A stretch of 16,851 nt of DNA from Gryganskiella cystojenkinii (lineage: Eukaryota > Mortierellomycota > Mortierellomycetes > Mortierellales > Mortierellaceae): contig JAAAIG010000344.1 of the NCBI GenBank assembly GCA_015852425.1, positions 20,406-37,256 on the forward strand, read 5' to 3'. Every line of letters begins with the position of its first letter. The stretch's first letter is position 1. Under the pieces are notes generated by a model. The model ran no database searches. It saw only the letters and a program-made list of their open reading frames with translations, and was not told where the DNA came from. A program made the translations under genes and the position numbers. Positions 7,925-16,851 of the stretch are shown here, one piece after another.

Positions 7925-9120
7925 ACGTTTCTCTTACCCCTGCTTTATTCGCAGATATTTGTCTGTCTCTGATCTCGTCGTTCTGGACTTTGATTGATTT
8001 ACCATTCGTACGGCACCGTTTTTTTGTAAACCCCATGCCATGCAATTGCGAAGGGGAGGCGGCATCGTCTTGTTGTTGTATTGTCAGGAGAGGATGTGGA
8101 AACAAGTACGGCTCAAAATCTACTCTGGGTATAGATTCATTTCTGTTTCTCTCGATCACAGCAGAAACGCTGAAGGAAACAGATGTTTTCATTCCAACAT
8201 AGCATTGTCCAGCCATATTCCGAAAACGTTTCCTACCATCTCCCTTTATTTGAAAAGAGAGAAGAATGAAAAATGTACATCAACGGGAGACCGTGTTACC
8301 CTATGTTTGTTTCTTGTGGGTCTGATCAACGAGGGTAATGAACTCGGGTGAGAGACAAGATAAAGTGCATAAGGAGATAAAGAATATACTCGCGTCGTAA
8401 TGATAAACATCCTTCCTCCTCTCCACCACCACCTTGATGTCGGCTCTATCCCTCACAGAAAGCAAGAGGAGCGTCAAAGAGAGAAAGAGAGAGAAAGATA
8501 GATTCGCTAGTCCCCTTTAAAATCAGGAAGCGGCACCTGGTTTGAAGTCTGAGGCCAAAACCCCCGGACAGAGTTGACGGTCCCTTGGTTCGAATTATTT
8601 TTTGGTGAGTGTGTCAAGTATGCCATGGTTTCCGTTTATTCCCTGGCTGCTTTGGATACAACTTTGGCACAAAAGCATTCCCTCAGCGACTGCAAACCGT
8701 TGGCAAGCTCGTTGCCAGTGACCAGTAATGCATTGTTTTCTCTCCCATTCTCATTCGTTACTTACTCGATTACTCTCACAGAATGCATCGCAAAGTTGGC
8801 CCAGGCAAGCTCTAAACCCGTTTTTGCGTATCTGTGCTAGTCGATCGATCTGTGTTGCGCTCATGTACATTCCTTTATAACAGTAAGAAGAGGATCCCAG
8901 GGGGAAGAAGTCTTCAGGTTTTCTTAGCAACTTCTGCCCTGACCTCTTAGAAGATCGCAGTCTCAGCGCCGCTTTCCCTCAGAAACCTGGTTCTGAGAGC
9001 AGAGCCCGATGGAATTTGCCACAGCGCCTCTCCAAACTCAATGTCTTGCTCCACAGGTTTATGTTGTTGTTTTGGCGCAGGAACCGTTCTTTGTTTCGCA
9101 CTGTTGTGCTGCAGCAATGA
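7925..9120 (+). repeat. Dispersed repeat, right segment (inverted relative to 14370-15600)
   Basis: The sequence is collinear with the reverse complement of about 15600-14370. Shared blocks include AGAGGATGTGGA at 8090-8101, CATCAACGGGAGACCGTGTT at 8279-8298, AAGCAAGAGGAGCGTCA at 8461-8477, CTCCCATTCTCATTCG at 8742-8757, GAATGCATCGCAAAG at 8781-8795 and TTTGCCACAGCGCCTCTCCAAA at 9015-9036. Differences fall on all codon positions, so the match is not a conserved protein. No long frame survives. I cannot name the element. Confidence 0.8.
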
Positions 9121-9551
9121 TTGAGTTTACAAATATTTACGAAGTTGGCCCCCTCCTCGCAAATACAAACATGGCAAACCAAGTGAAAGAAGGGGGCTAT
9201 TGAGAGAATTTTTCTGTGAATTGCCCTGGTAGCGGCGATGTGCTGGACGTCTTCTTTTTGGGAAAGAAACGAATAAGAGCTTGTGGATGATCCCTCTCCT
9301 AGAGCGCAGGCTTTGTGCCCTTTGAAAAGGAATTAGGTAGGGATAGCGGTCATCTTTACCATTTCGACAAATAGATAGTGGCGAATGGGTGTCTGAATAA
9401 AACATAAATATCATTTTGGACTATCGCGGTTGACATTCAAACCAGCACTCGTCCCCAACCGCATCAGGGATGCATTCGCAACATGCAACAGAAAGAAAAT
9501 CGAGCGCTTCGTTTGTATATGCATCGTTTCTTTATGATGGTATGCAAAATC
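9121..9551. other. Spacer between the repeat arm and the F-box cluster
   Basis: No supported gene. A minus-strand open frame at 9414-9127 has no family character. The part next to 9552 is AT-rich (ATATAATATATAT) and would be the 3' flank of the F-box relic. Confidence 0.4.
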
Positions 9552-10265
9552 CTATATAATATATATGGCTTTCATCAAGTTTGAGAAGCCCGCTAAATAG
9601 ATCTTGATAGACTCGTTTTCCCTGAACCTATCACCCTGTTGCATCTCCATCCGCTCTTGTCTTTGGCGGCTACCCCAACGGTACTCTTCGTATGATGGGT
9701 GACATCGTTCACCATCATCCTTCCTGACTGAGATTCTCAAAAATGTCACGTCCCTGCAGGCCCAAGGATTTCCAGAGAATTCAGATCCTCAATCTTGGGA
9801 CCCAAATAGCTCCCTTCTTGCATTCGTCGCGCTCAACCTCGTCGTATTCGAATGGATCGCGGTTGAAAAGTTCCTGGACCTCGACATAAGGCAATCGAGA
9901 TGGTTTTAGTTGTTATCGATGACTTGGAGGATACGGTCTGCGTTGTGTGGTCGGCGAGTGGCGTAGAAAATGAATGTAACTGGGTAAATTCAAGATCTTG
10001 GCTGGTATTATTGAGAATCGGGCGGACAGTCGAGCTCACGAACAACGGTCGAGTAGCGAGGGAGAGAGAAAAGAACAGTGTTGTGCTTCAACTAGTCAGG
10101 TCCGATTTCGCGCCAAAGTAATGAGGTAAACGGGTAAAACCATGAACGTCGAACGCAACATGCTCTTGCAAGATCGGATGGTGCAAGATACCCCACAATC
10201 AATGTGAGGATTTCTGGAATTTCGAAAGCGCATGTGTCGTTGAATGATTTTGTGGTATCACTCAT
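9552..10265 (-). pseudogene. Internally deleted F-box/LRR pseudogene, paralogue of its upstream neighbour
   Basis: Read on the minus strand from the ATG at 10265, it opens with an F-box very like that of the next gene (IPEILTLIVGYLAPSDLARA, then RRSWFYPFTSLLW). The same frame continues collinearly with the neighbour for about 125 codons but is broken by stops at 10094-10092, 10010-10008, 9992-9990 and 9908-9906. Near 9897 the text jumps in another frame to the C-terminal part (VEVQELFNRDPFEYDE), which matches IQVRDLFDQDPFLYSEDE of the neighbour, so about 200 codons of central LRR sequence are missing. A further shift restores NPWACRDVTFLRI and YRWGS, and it ends near 9552. Only about 127 bp separate its start from the end of the neighbouring gene, which suggests a tandem duplication followed by decay. 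Confidence 0.8.
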
Positions 10266-10392
10266 CGCGATTGACGATGGCGAGCATGTCAGTCATCATT
10301 CGAGAACGTGCCAAGGAGTCGAAAAATTGGCAAGTACTGACTTTTCTTTTTGTTCGCGGTATCTTGGGTTTGTCGCGTCTTATCCTTTTTAT

Positions 10393-11933
10393 TTATTGGT
10401 AGTGAATCCCTTTTTGGCTCAAGTTTGGAAAACGGTCTAAGTGGTCCTTGATATTGCCGTAGACTGGGTAACTGTCGTCTTGCCCCTCTTCCATGATGGC
10501 AATGCTTCGTTCATAACTACCCCACTTCAAGTCTTCGTACTTTGGATACCATCGTTCGTCCTCACCGCCTTCGTCGTCACGTAAGATCAAGATGTTCAAG
10601 CTCTTCAGGTCCTTGCAAGCCCAATCGTAGAGTACCAGAGGAGGTTTGTGTTCTCCAATATAGTTCCCTTCCTCGTCATAATCGTCCTCGTCCTCGTCCT
10701 CACTGTAAAGAAATGGATCTTGATCAAAGAGATCTCGCACTTGGATACAACCCGACCAAATGTCGAGTCTTTTGAGCTTCTTGAACGTTTGCAAGATGCT
10801 AACGATCAGGGGTGACGGTTCTAGTCCTTGGGAATCATCGCAATTTACAATGAGGTTCTCCAGGGTATCTTTAAGCAGGTTTGCCCCCTGACAACAGCCT
10901 TCACGACAGGTAGATTCGTGAAATCGGGTCCATAGCGAACGACGTGAAGAGTTCGTAAACAAAGCCATTGATCTTTTGAAGCAGATGTTGGTGCGTTTGG
11001 AACTGAGAGCGATAGCATGTAGTGAAAGTCCAGAGGATCCATGAACTCGCTGCATAGGACCAGCTCCTCGAGTTTCGGACAAGACTGGTGTAGCGAGCGT
11101 GCTAAGGTCTCATATCGAGGAGAGAGCCGGCCTCGGTCGACTAAAGGCCGCTCTTTATCGGTGTCTATGATTCGTAACAGCAGGAGTGACGGGCTAGATC
11201 GGACAAGGGTCAGTAGAGGATGGAACGAGCACCGGTCCGTTTTGACTTTGAGCTCTTTGAGTCTGTACGACAGTAATGGCGATGATGCCGTAGGTAACAA
11301 TGAGGAAGAGCAAGTGTTCTGATTCAAGAGAGAACGGACTGCGTTGGGGACAAGGGCGGTTGCTTCTGTCCGAGGAGGATTCTTGTATTCTCTAAAATGA
11401 AGGTACTCTAGACCCGGCGCTCCATCAAGGATCAACTCGATAGCTCCATTAGGAATATTGACAGCACGGAGACTCAGAGTTTGAAGATTTTTCAAACCAG
11501 CTAAGGTTTTTATGGCCTTCAGACTGAGAGCGAGGCCAGAAAAGGAGATATCCAAGGTTTGCAGCTGGTTCTTGTTGTTGTCGACGACACGAAGAATATG
11601 GTCTGAGGTATGTCGATGGAGATTGGGCGTGAAGAATGTAATCAATCCAGAGAGTTGGATGCAAGGTTGAGGTAATTGGAAATCAGCTGGGTAGACGAGC
11701 TCACGGACATGGGTCGAGTATTTCGGGAGGGAGCACAGAACCATGCTGTGTTGCAGCTGTTTCGGTCCAATGGTCCGCCAGAGTAATGAGGCAAAGGGTG
11801 CGACCCATGATCGTTTGACTCTGCATGCGCGTGCCAGGTCGGGGGGCAAAAGCCGCCTAGCAATTAAGGTGAGGAGTTCAGGAATGTCGAGAGGGTTCTT
11901 TTCGTCGAAGGAAGTAATGGTATCCATCATCAT
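10393..11933 (-). pseudogene. F-box/LRR gene with a single-base frameshift
   Basis: The ATG at 11933 opens an F-box (LDIPELLTLIARRLLPPDLA, then RACRVKRSWVAPFASLLW, about residues 15-55). Leucine-rich text follows (LQTLDISFSG, LKNLQTLSLRAVN, APGLEYLHF, CPKLEELVL). The frame is lost at a run of five C (10884-10888; five G on the coding strand), after residue 350. One extra G would join it directly to ANLLKDTLENLIVN and a 163-codon remainder with WACKDLKSLNILIL and IKDHLDRFPNLSQKGIHYQ. That would give about 513 residues, close to its intact neighbour. An acidic run (SEDEDEDDYDEEG) lies in the second half. The lesion is either a very recent mutation or a sequencing slip; everything else looks intact. 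AATAAA on the minus strand overlaps the stop codon (10397-10392). Confidence 0.8.
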
Positions 11934-11939
11934 TGAATA

Positions 11940-12703
11940 GAGGCGTGGGTTATCAATGTGGTGTTGCCTTTGGAGAATGAAAAGAATGGCAGGGAGACTG
12001 GAGCGTTTTTTTTTTATTCTTAGGGAAGAAAGAAAAATTAAGACGGAAAGAGACGAAACGACATGGTATATTTCTGATTTGTCCCGAAATTAGTGTGTTT
12101 TTTTTTTTTGGTTTCTCACGCATTAAGCGTTAGAGCATTCTGTGGTAGACTTTTGAAACTGCTATCTTAATATTCTTCTTGATATACTGCACTACGCCCA
12201 GGACCCCTTTGAGCAAGGGTCCGAATCAACAGAGATTCCTTGACCGTAGAGAAAACCGTTAGCTAGCCTCTCATTCTTGAGCTTTTTCGTTTCATCTTTG
12301 ACGCCTGTAAATCTTGACCTCATGTTGCACGGTGTGGAACATACACATCCAAAACGTTTGGAGTTGTATGGACACGAAAGACAGTTATATTTCTAATTTC
12401 TCCAACCAAAAAGAGCCATCGAGCTGGCGTGGACATAGGCTTCAAGGATGTGACTAGTATAGACCACGGGCAAATAGCTCCTCAGGCACTCGTCAGGGAC
12501 GAGTTAGAAGACGACAGGAAGGAAGGACTGTCCTCAGCGGATGAAAGTAGACGTTCTAAAACAGTCGCATTCTTTGGTGATCAATTTCTATCCGTCAACA
12601 CCTTGTGTTCTGGAGAGACTCATAGTAAGGTATCAGAGCAGTCGTAGCAGTGTAGCAGTATGTTTCGCAACGCTTTTGCATTGTGCTGGAAATTGCAAGC
12701 TAC
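11940..12703. other. Intergenic region between the two large F-box genes
   Basis: About 760 nt holding the presumed promoter of the frameshifted F-box gene and the 3' flank of the intact one. T-runs occur at 12006-12015 and about 12100-12109. A hairpin with stem GGACCC/GGGTCC lies near 12201-12222. A plus-strand frame at 12429-12647 (72 codons) and another at 12541 show no family character. I see no gene. Confidence 0.4.
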
Positions 12704-14290
12704 CTACGGTATATATCGTATTCCCCTCTGATCCAGACTTTTAAGACTATCCAACTGGGCCTTGATTTGTTCGTACAAGGGATAAACCCGATTGCTCTCC
12801 TTATCTCTGTCCAGAGGACTAGATAACACCCCGAGCTGGCGTCGACAGTCGGGGACATCTGGCGGAAACCAGGATGGGCTCTTGCTGGCGATTGAAATCT
12901 CGAGACTCTTGAGATCCTTGCATGCCCAGGGAACGAACATTCGTGTTCGATTCTCGTCAACAGCGGGGTCTCGCAGCGTTGCACAGTCTGCTAGGTCATC
13001 GAGAAGATCCTCGGCCAAGATACTGGCCTTCTCGACACGGACCGATCGAAGACATGAAAATGTCTGGAGAATCACTGCCAATAAGGTCGATCCACGACCA
13101 CCACCGCCATTATTGGGGCCATCGATGTCATCGACCTCGAGGACCTCCAAGGTTTCGCTCAGAACCCACCCGGCACTCACTACTAATTCCAAGACCTCTT
13201 GATAACGGATTCCATTGCAGACTACATGGAGACTTTGCAAAGGAAGAAAGCGTCCGGTCTTTATAATCGGCGTCTGGAGGTGATCTTGCCCAAGCTCCTG
13301 GACAGTGGTTCGCGAGAGATCCAACAGACGGTAAAGATGATCTGGTTTCATCCATCGGCTCGAAATCATAAGATCTTCCAGTCGTAGGCAGGATTCGTGT
13401 AGGGCCAGGGACAAAGTATCGAAGTCCGATGCATCATCCTCGGGGCCATCCTCGTCCCAATCGATCATACCGAGGTACTCGAGACCAGGACTCGCCCGAA
13501 CAATTTCGTTTAGAGGGTGGAACGAGAATACGCAAGTCTCAATTTGCAACCGCCTAAGTCCATATCTGATCTCGGTCTTATTCGTATCCTCTGTCAAAGG
13601 AAACGCCATTGGCCACGAATCCTGCTTACCCGACAGTGCTTGCACAGCGTACAACCCGCCAGCGGCCTGGTTCCATTCTAAGACTCTAAAATGCTCCAAC
13701 CCGGGAAGACTCCTCAATAGAAACTCGAGCGCCCCTGTGGTTGAGATCCAATCGACGGTCAGATCCAAGTATTTTAGGTTCTTGCATTGACTCATCGCTG
13801 CGACCAACTTGGTCACGAGATCCCAATCGAGGTCTTGCCATCGAAAAGTGATACTTTGAAGACCCGGGTTATGGTTCAAGATTCCGAGGATAGTCTCTAT
13901 ATCGGATGCACAGATATCCTGGTGAGAAAAGGTCGTGAGACGTGTCAATCCAGTACAGTAATGGTGATCTAACACTCGAGGATGATTGTCGGACCCAGAG
14001 ATGATGAGGTCGCGGACAAAGATGGCATATCGACTCGGAAAGGGGATATGTGCACGAATCATGCTGTCTTCTTGAAGGCATTCGATGCGTTTCCAGAGTT
14101 GAGCAGCCATGGGCTCAAAGAACGATTGACAGACTCGACAGTTTCGAGCGAGATCATCGGGAGCGAGGTAGGCAGCGATGTGCTCGAGGATTTCAGGGAT
14201 GTTGAGAGCGTGCATGAGGTTGAGAAACGTTTGATGTTCCAGAGAAAGGTAAGGGGAGGACGGAAAGGAAAGGAAGGTGTGTGTGGGCAA
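12704..14290 (-). CDS. F-box/leucine-rich repeat protein (intact; likely 503 aa from the ATG at 14215)
   Basis: This is a complete open frame of 528 codons. The F-box (LNIPEILEHIAAYLAPDDLA, then RNCRVCQSFFEPMAAQLW) starts two residues after the second Met, at 14215. The paralogues have their F-box about 10-15 residues from the start, so 14215 is the likelier start and the first 25 residues are probably leader. Irregular leucine-rich repeats follow (numbering from 14290): NPGLQSITFRW at 141, CKNLKYLDLTVD at 169, LPGLEHFRVLEW at 195, ASPGLEYLGMIDW at 266, CLRLEDLMI at 301 and LPLQSLHVV at 349. The family-specific WACKDLKSLEI is at 455, and it ends LDQRGIRYIP. By analogy with known F-box proteins, the F-box would bind Skp1 in an SCF ubiquitin ligase and the LRR region would select substrates; the substrate is unknown. 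A Gly-rich loop (NNGGGGRG) lies near 393-400. The repeat arm begins about 80 bp upstream of the first ATG. Confidence 0.85.
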   Translation of the reverse strand: MPTHTFLSFPSSPYLSLEHQTFLNLMHALNIPEILEHIAAYLAPDDLARNCRVCQSFFEPMAAQLWKRIECLQEDSMIRAHIPFPSRYAIFVRDLIISGSDNHPRVLDHHYCTGLTRLTTFSHQDICASDIETILGILNHNPGLQSITFRWQDLDWDLVTKLVAAMSQCKNLKYLDLTVDWISTTGALEFLLRSLPGLEHFRVLEWNQAAGGLYAVQALSGKQDSWPMAFPLTEDTNKTEIRYGLRRLQIETCVFSFHPLNEIVRASPGLEYLGMIDWDEDGPEDDASDFDTLSLALHESCLRLEDLMISSRWMKPDHLYRLLDLSRTTVQELGQDHLQTPIIKTGRFLPLQSLHVVCNGIRYQEVLELVVSAGWVLSETLEVLEVDDIDGPNNGGGGRGSTLLAVILQTFSCLRSVRVEKASILAEDLLDDLADCATLRDPAVDENRTRMFVPWACKDLKSLEISIASKSPSWFPPDVPDCRRQLGVLSSPLDRDKESNRVYPLYEQIKAQLDSLKSLDQRGIRYIP

Positions 14291-14369
14291 ATCAGAGGTT
14301 TAAAACAAAAGTTAGAATGAAAGGTACGATTTCGCCTGCCCTTTTGTACATGGTGGGACGTATTAAAGA

Positions 14370-16330
14370 CCCAGCCCTTGCCGCAACAAAGCAGCATCAA
14401 ATAAAACGACAGAAAAAGGTTTTCTGCGCCGAAAAAATCATGTGGAGCAAAAGTTTTATTTTGGCTTTCACTTTGGAGAGGCGCTGTGGCAAATTAGATC
14501 GGGCTGTGCTCTCTGAACCAGCCCGTCTGAAGGGAAAAGGGCGCTAAGAAGTCGTGAAGAAAAGCCTTAGGACCACCTCCCCCCCGTTAGAAAGGAATGT
14601 ACAAGAGGGCTACGCAGATCGATCGACTGGCGCAGAGACGCACAACCGCCTTTGAGTTTGCTCGGCCAGCTTTGCGATGCATTCAGAGAGAGTAATCCAG
14701 TGAGTGGCGAATGAGAATGGGAGATAAAACGAAGCATCATTGGTGACTTGCAACAGGTTTGGCAGCGGTTTGCAGTCGATAAGGGAATGGTGTTGTGCCA
14801 AAGTCGATCTAAAGCAGCCAGGTGGATAAACGAAAACTATGACATACTTGATACACCACCAAAAAATCATTCGAGCTCAGGGACCATCAACTCTGTCCAC
14901 GGCTCATGCTATCAAAGGGGACTGGCGAAACCTTTACCGTACGTCTTTTTCTCTCTATGTTGCTCTCTCTCTCTCACTGTGACGCTCCTCTTGCTTTATG
15001 TGCGGGATAGAGTCGACGTCCTGGCGGTGGCGGTGGTGAGGGAGAGAGGATGTTCATCGTTACGACGGGAGTACAATCTCTATCTCTTTTTGTCTTTGTA
15101 TCTCGCTCCCTACGAGTTCATATCCTCAATGATCAAACCCGCAACCAAAAAAACAAAGGGCAACACGGTCTCCCGTTGATGTACGTTTTTGTTCTTTGCT
15201 ATTTTCAAACAAAAGAGGATGACAGGGAATTCGGCTGGACATTTGTTATGTTGGAATGTAAAGTGTTTCTCATGAGATTTGAGAAAAAAAAAAGAAAAAA
15301 ATCGAACTACGCCCAGAGTCGACTTTGAGCCGTAATTGTCTCCACATCCTCTCCCGACATTTCAACAACAAAGCGAGATGCCATCCATATGAACTCCGGG
15401 TCTTTGTTTCTCAACCTTCTCTACTCTTTTCCTTTGCCCACAAGAGAAACTCAGTCATAGTCCTGCCCGTAGATGGCGTCCCCTTTGCATTTGCTCACCA
15501 TTTACAGAAAAAACGAATTGTAATTCACTCAAAGTTCAGCACAATGAGATTAGAGATAGACATCACGATGAAATAAAGCGTCAAGATGTCGAGTAAGAGA
15601 GAATTGAAACAGAGAGGGTGAAAAAGCAAAGGCAGAGAGCGTGGGATTGGTGTCGGTAAGGCGAGAGTGGCTGATGAAGGCAAAGCATTTCGACCTGTAT
15701 GTTTCAGTGAAGTGTTGCCAAAAAGAATACGGACAATGACGACGAAGACGCCGTCAAAATTGGCAAAGGAGAAGGAAGAAGGCACTGGTGGCAGATTGAG
15801 AAGGGAGAGGTGGGAAAGAGAATGCCTGATCAACAAGGATGTGCTTCATGTTTGCGAGAAGGGAGTACGATGGCAACAAGAGCCCTGATTGTTTGTGCAA
15901 ACGTGACTCGTGCGAGTGCAATTAGGCGCACGCGAGGAAGGTAGATTTTTGAGTACGCGAGCCATGCACTCGTTCACAACCAACGTCATTTATACTAACA
16001 ACAACGAACAGGACCTCTTCTATTAATGGTAGATGGCAAGAAAAGTAACAAGCTCCCCAAGGTCAAAATCGGGAACATATAACTGGAAAGCTGGCGTTCC
16101 CACTGCTTGTCTGGTGGCGAGATCATGATTACACTACTCTGAAAGAAGTACAACGAGGTAATCGCTCGGAGTGATGAGTCCTCCTTACCGAAACTGGTAT
16201 CCACACTTGATTCTGAACCGACTACACTCAATAGATCGATCTATGAGTCTACGGTTGGGTGTGAATACAGACATGTTTTCAACAGAGATGAGAAAACAAA
16301 AAAAAAGCTTCGTTCAAAGTCATCGACTTT
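14370..16330 (-). repeat. Dispersed repeat, longest copy (inverted arm, ~1.96 kb)
   Basis: Read on the minus strand, about 16330-15550 matches 4210-5015 and about 15600-14370 matches 7925-9120. This copy therefore joins in one piece what is split on the left side of the window. Shared blocks include ATAGATCGATCTAT at 16231-16244, CTCGACATCTTGACGCTTTATT (minus) near 15572-15593, CATCAACGGGAGACCGTGTT (minus) at 15164-15183 and TTTGCCACAGCGCCTCTCCAAA (minus) at 14474-14495. Low-complexity A/G tracts lie inside (15281-15300 and 15590-15640). No transposase, integrase or reverse transcriptase frame was found, and terminal repeats were not evident. Confidence 0.8.
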
Positions 16331-16851
16331 TTTCCGGCCATGTCTGCAATTGTCACACCTTCAAAACAGAGTATTATGTGAACAATATGAAGAATAAAGA
16401 TAGGTCCAACAAGTCCTACGAAGGGATTTTTTTTATGAGGAGGACGCGGTTTCTTTTCGTGGGAGATCATTGCCCCCACACGATCCATGACACACGCCCA
16501 AAGCTATACCCTTGAACAAAAGCTATGCCTTTGCCGCTTTGACAGGACAAGTGAGGGATCTACGATCACTGCCCATACCATATACCCAAAGAAAGCCACG
16601 CCTTTGTCTCTTTGGGAGGAACGTGAGGGAAGAAAATCATGCGGAGGTGCCCATCCCTTCTGTATTCCTTGAGTAAGAGCAGTCCGATGACCTCATGCGA
16701 TCATTTCAGTGATGGAAAGCATTAAGGGCAGCGGACAAAACCCATTTTCATCGACGAGAACATTTTGCCTATGACACGGAAGACAGTCAAGTCGAAGGCA
16801 CATGACTGAAGATCCGTACATGTACGGCATAGAGAACAGTCAAGTCAACTT
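16331..16851. other. Right end of the window without a recognisable gene
   Basis: Beyond the repeat arm I find no supported gene. It holds the short direct repeat at 16516-16632 and a 14-bp perfect palindrome at 16814-16827 (CCGTACATGTACGG). The motif ACAGTCAAGTC also occurs twice, near 16783 and 16836. Confidence 0.4.
16516..16632 (+). repeat. Imperfect direct repeat of about 45 bp (two copies)
   Basis: Copy one (about 16516-16560) has AGCTATGCCTTTGCCGCTTTG followed by GGACAAGTGAGGGA. Copy two (about 16587-16632) has AGCCACGCCTTTGTCTCTTTG followed by GGAACGTGAGGGA. The period is about 71 nt. Confidence 0.65.

Noticed and set aside
8574..8840. Open frame with protein-level similarity to 14870-14610 (minus), for example HSL.DCKPL and LPFSF
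   Set aside because: Comparing the two copies codon by codon, changes fall freely on first and second positions and alter amino acids. The similarity is that of the DNA repeat, not of a protein under selection.
9127..9414. 95-codon minus-strand frame between the repeat arm and the F-box relic
   Set aside because: No recognisable domain, no leader or start context, and composition like that of the spacer.
12620..12645. GGTATCAGAGC, which resembles the primer-binding site next to an LTR in plant retrotransposons
   Set aside because: No LTR ending in CA precedes it, no polypurine tract or gag/pol frame follows, and fungal initiator tRNA ends usually differ. Probably chance.
12429..12744. Two short plus-strand frames in the spacer between F-box genes
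   Set aside because: Both are about 70 codons, overlap in different frames, and show no motif.
16814..16827. 14-bp perfect palindrome CCGTACATGTACGG
   Set aside because: It could be a binding site for a dimeric regulator, but there is a single copy and no gene beside it to support a role.

Overview
The window looks like fungal nuclear DNA, most probably from a Mortierella-type fungus (Mortierellomycotina). This is inferred from three things. F-box/leucine-rich proteins of a style common in those genomes occur as a decaying multi-copy family. The one multi-exon gene has short introns with fungal splice signals, including a perfect TACTAAC branch site. The genes also have AATAAA-type polyadenylation signals and CT-rich leaders. 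No database search was possible, so the taxonomic call is tentative.

Layout from left to right. Positions 1-1714 (+) hold a badly decayed F-box/LRR-type pseudogene that ends in a 21-nt tandem repeat. Positions 1921-2652 (+) hold a dubious ORF with one membrane segment and a 13-nt minisatellite. Positions 3143-3703 (+) encode a secreted cupredoxin (blue-copper protein) with ten tetrapeptide repeats inserted in its copper-ligand loop. Positions 4210-5015 (+) are one part of a long dispersed inverted repeat. Positions 6156-5286 (-) hold a five-exon redoxin/thioredoxin-fold gene, reconstructed here, whose WCPPC active site lies on a 24-nt microexon. Positions 6320-7180 are a tandem array with a unit of about 350-415 bp. 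Positions 7191-7452 (+) are a relic or atypical small secreted-peptide gene with no ATG. Positions 7925-9120 (+) are a second part of the inverted repeat. Positions 14290-9552 (-) hold a cluster of three F-box/LRR genes: one intact, one with a single-base frameshift, and one internally deleted pseudogene. Positions 14370-16330 (-) are the opposite arm of the inverted repeat. The rest, to 16851, shows no gene.

Two layers of biology are visible. Ordinary secreted and redox genes (the cupredoxin and the CPPC redoxin) sit in a region otherwise shaped by duplication. The F-box cluster, presumably substrate adaptors of SCF ubiquitin ligases, is bracketed by diverged inverted-repeat arms, and its members show birth-and-death evolution. 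The most notable points are the repeat expansion between the His and Met copper ligands of the cupredoxin, the in-frame skippable microexon carrying the redoxin active site, and the inverted-repeat arms around the F-box cluster.
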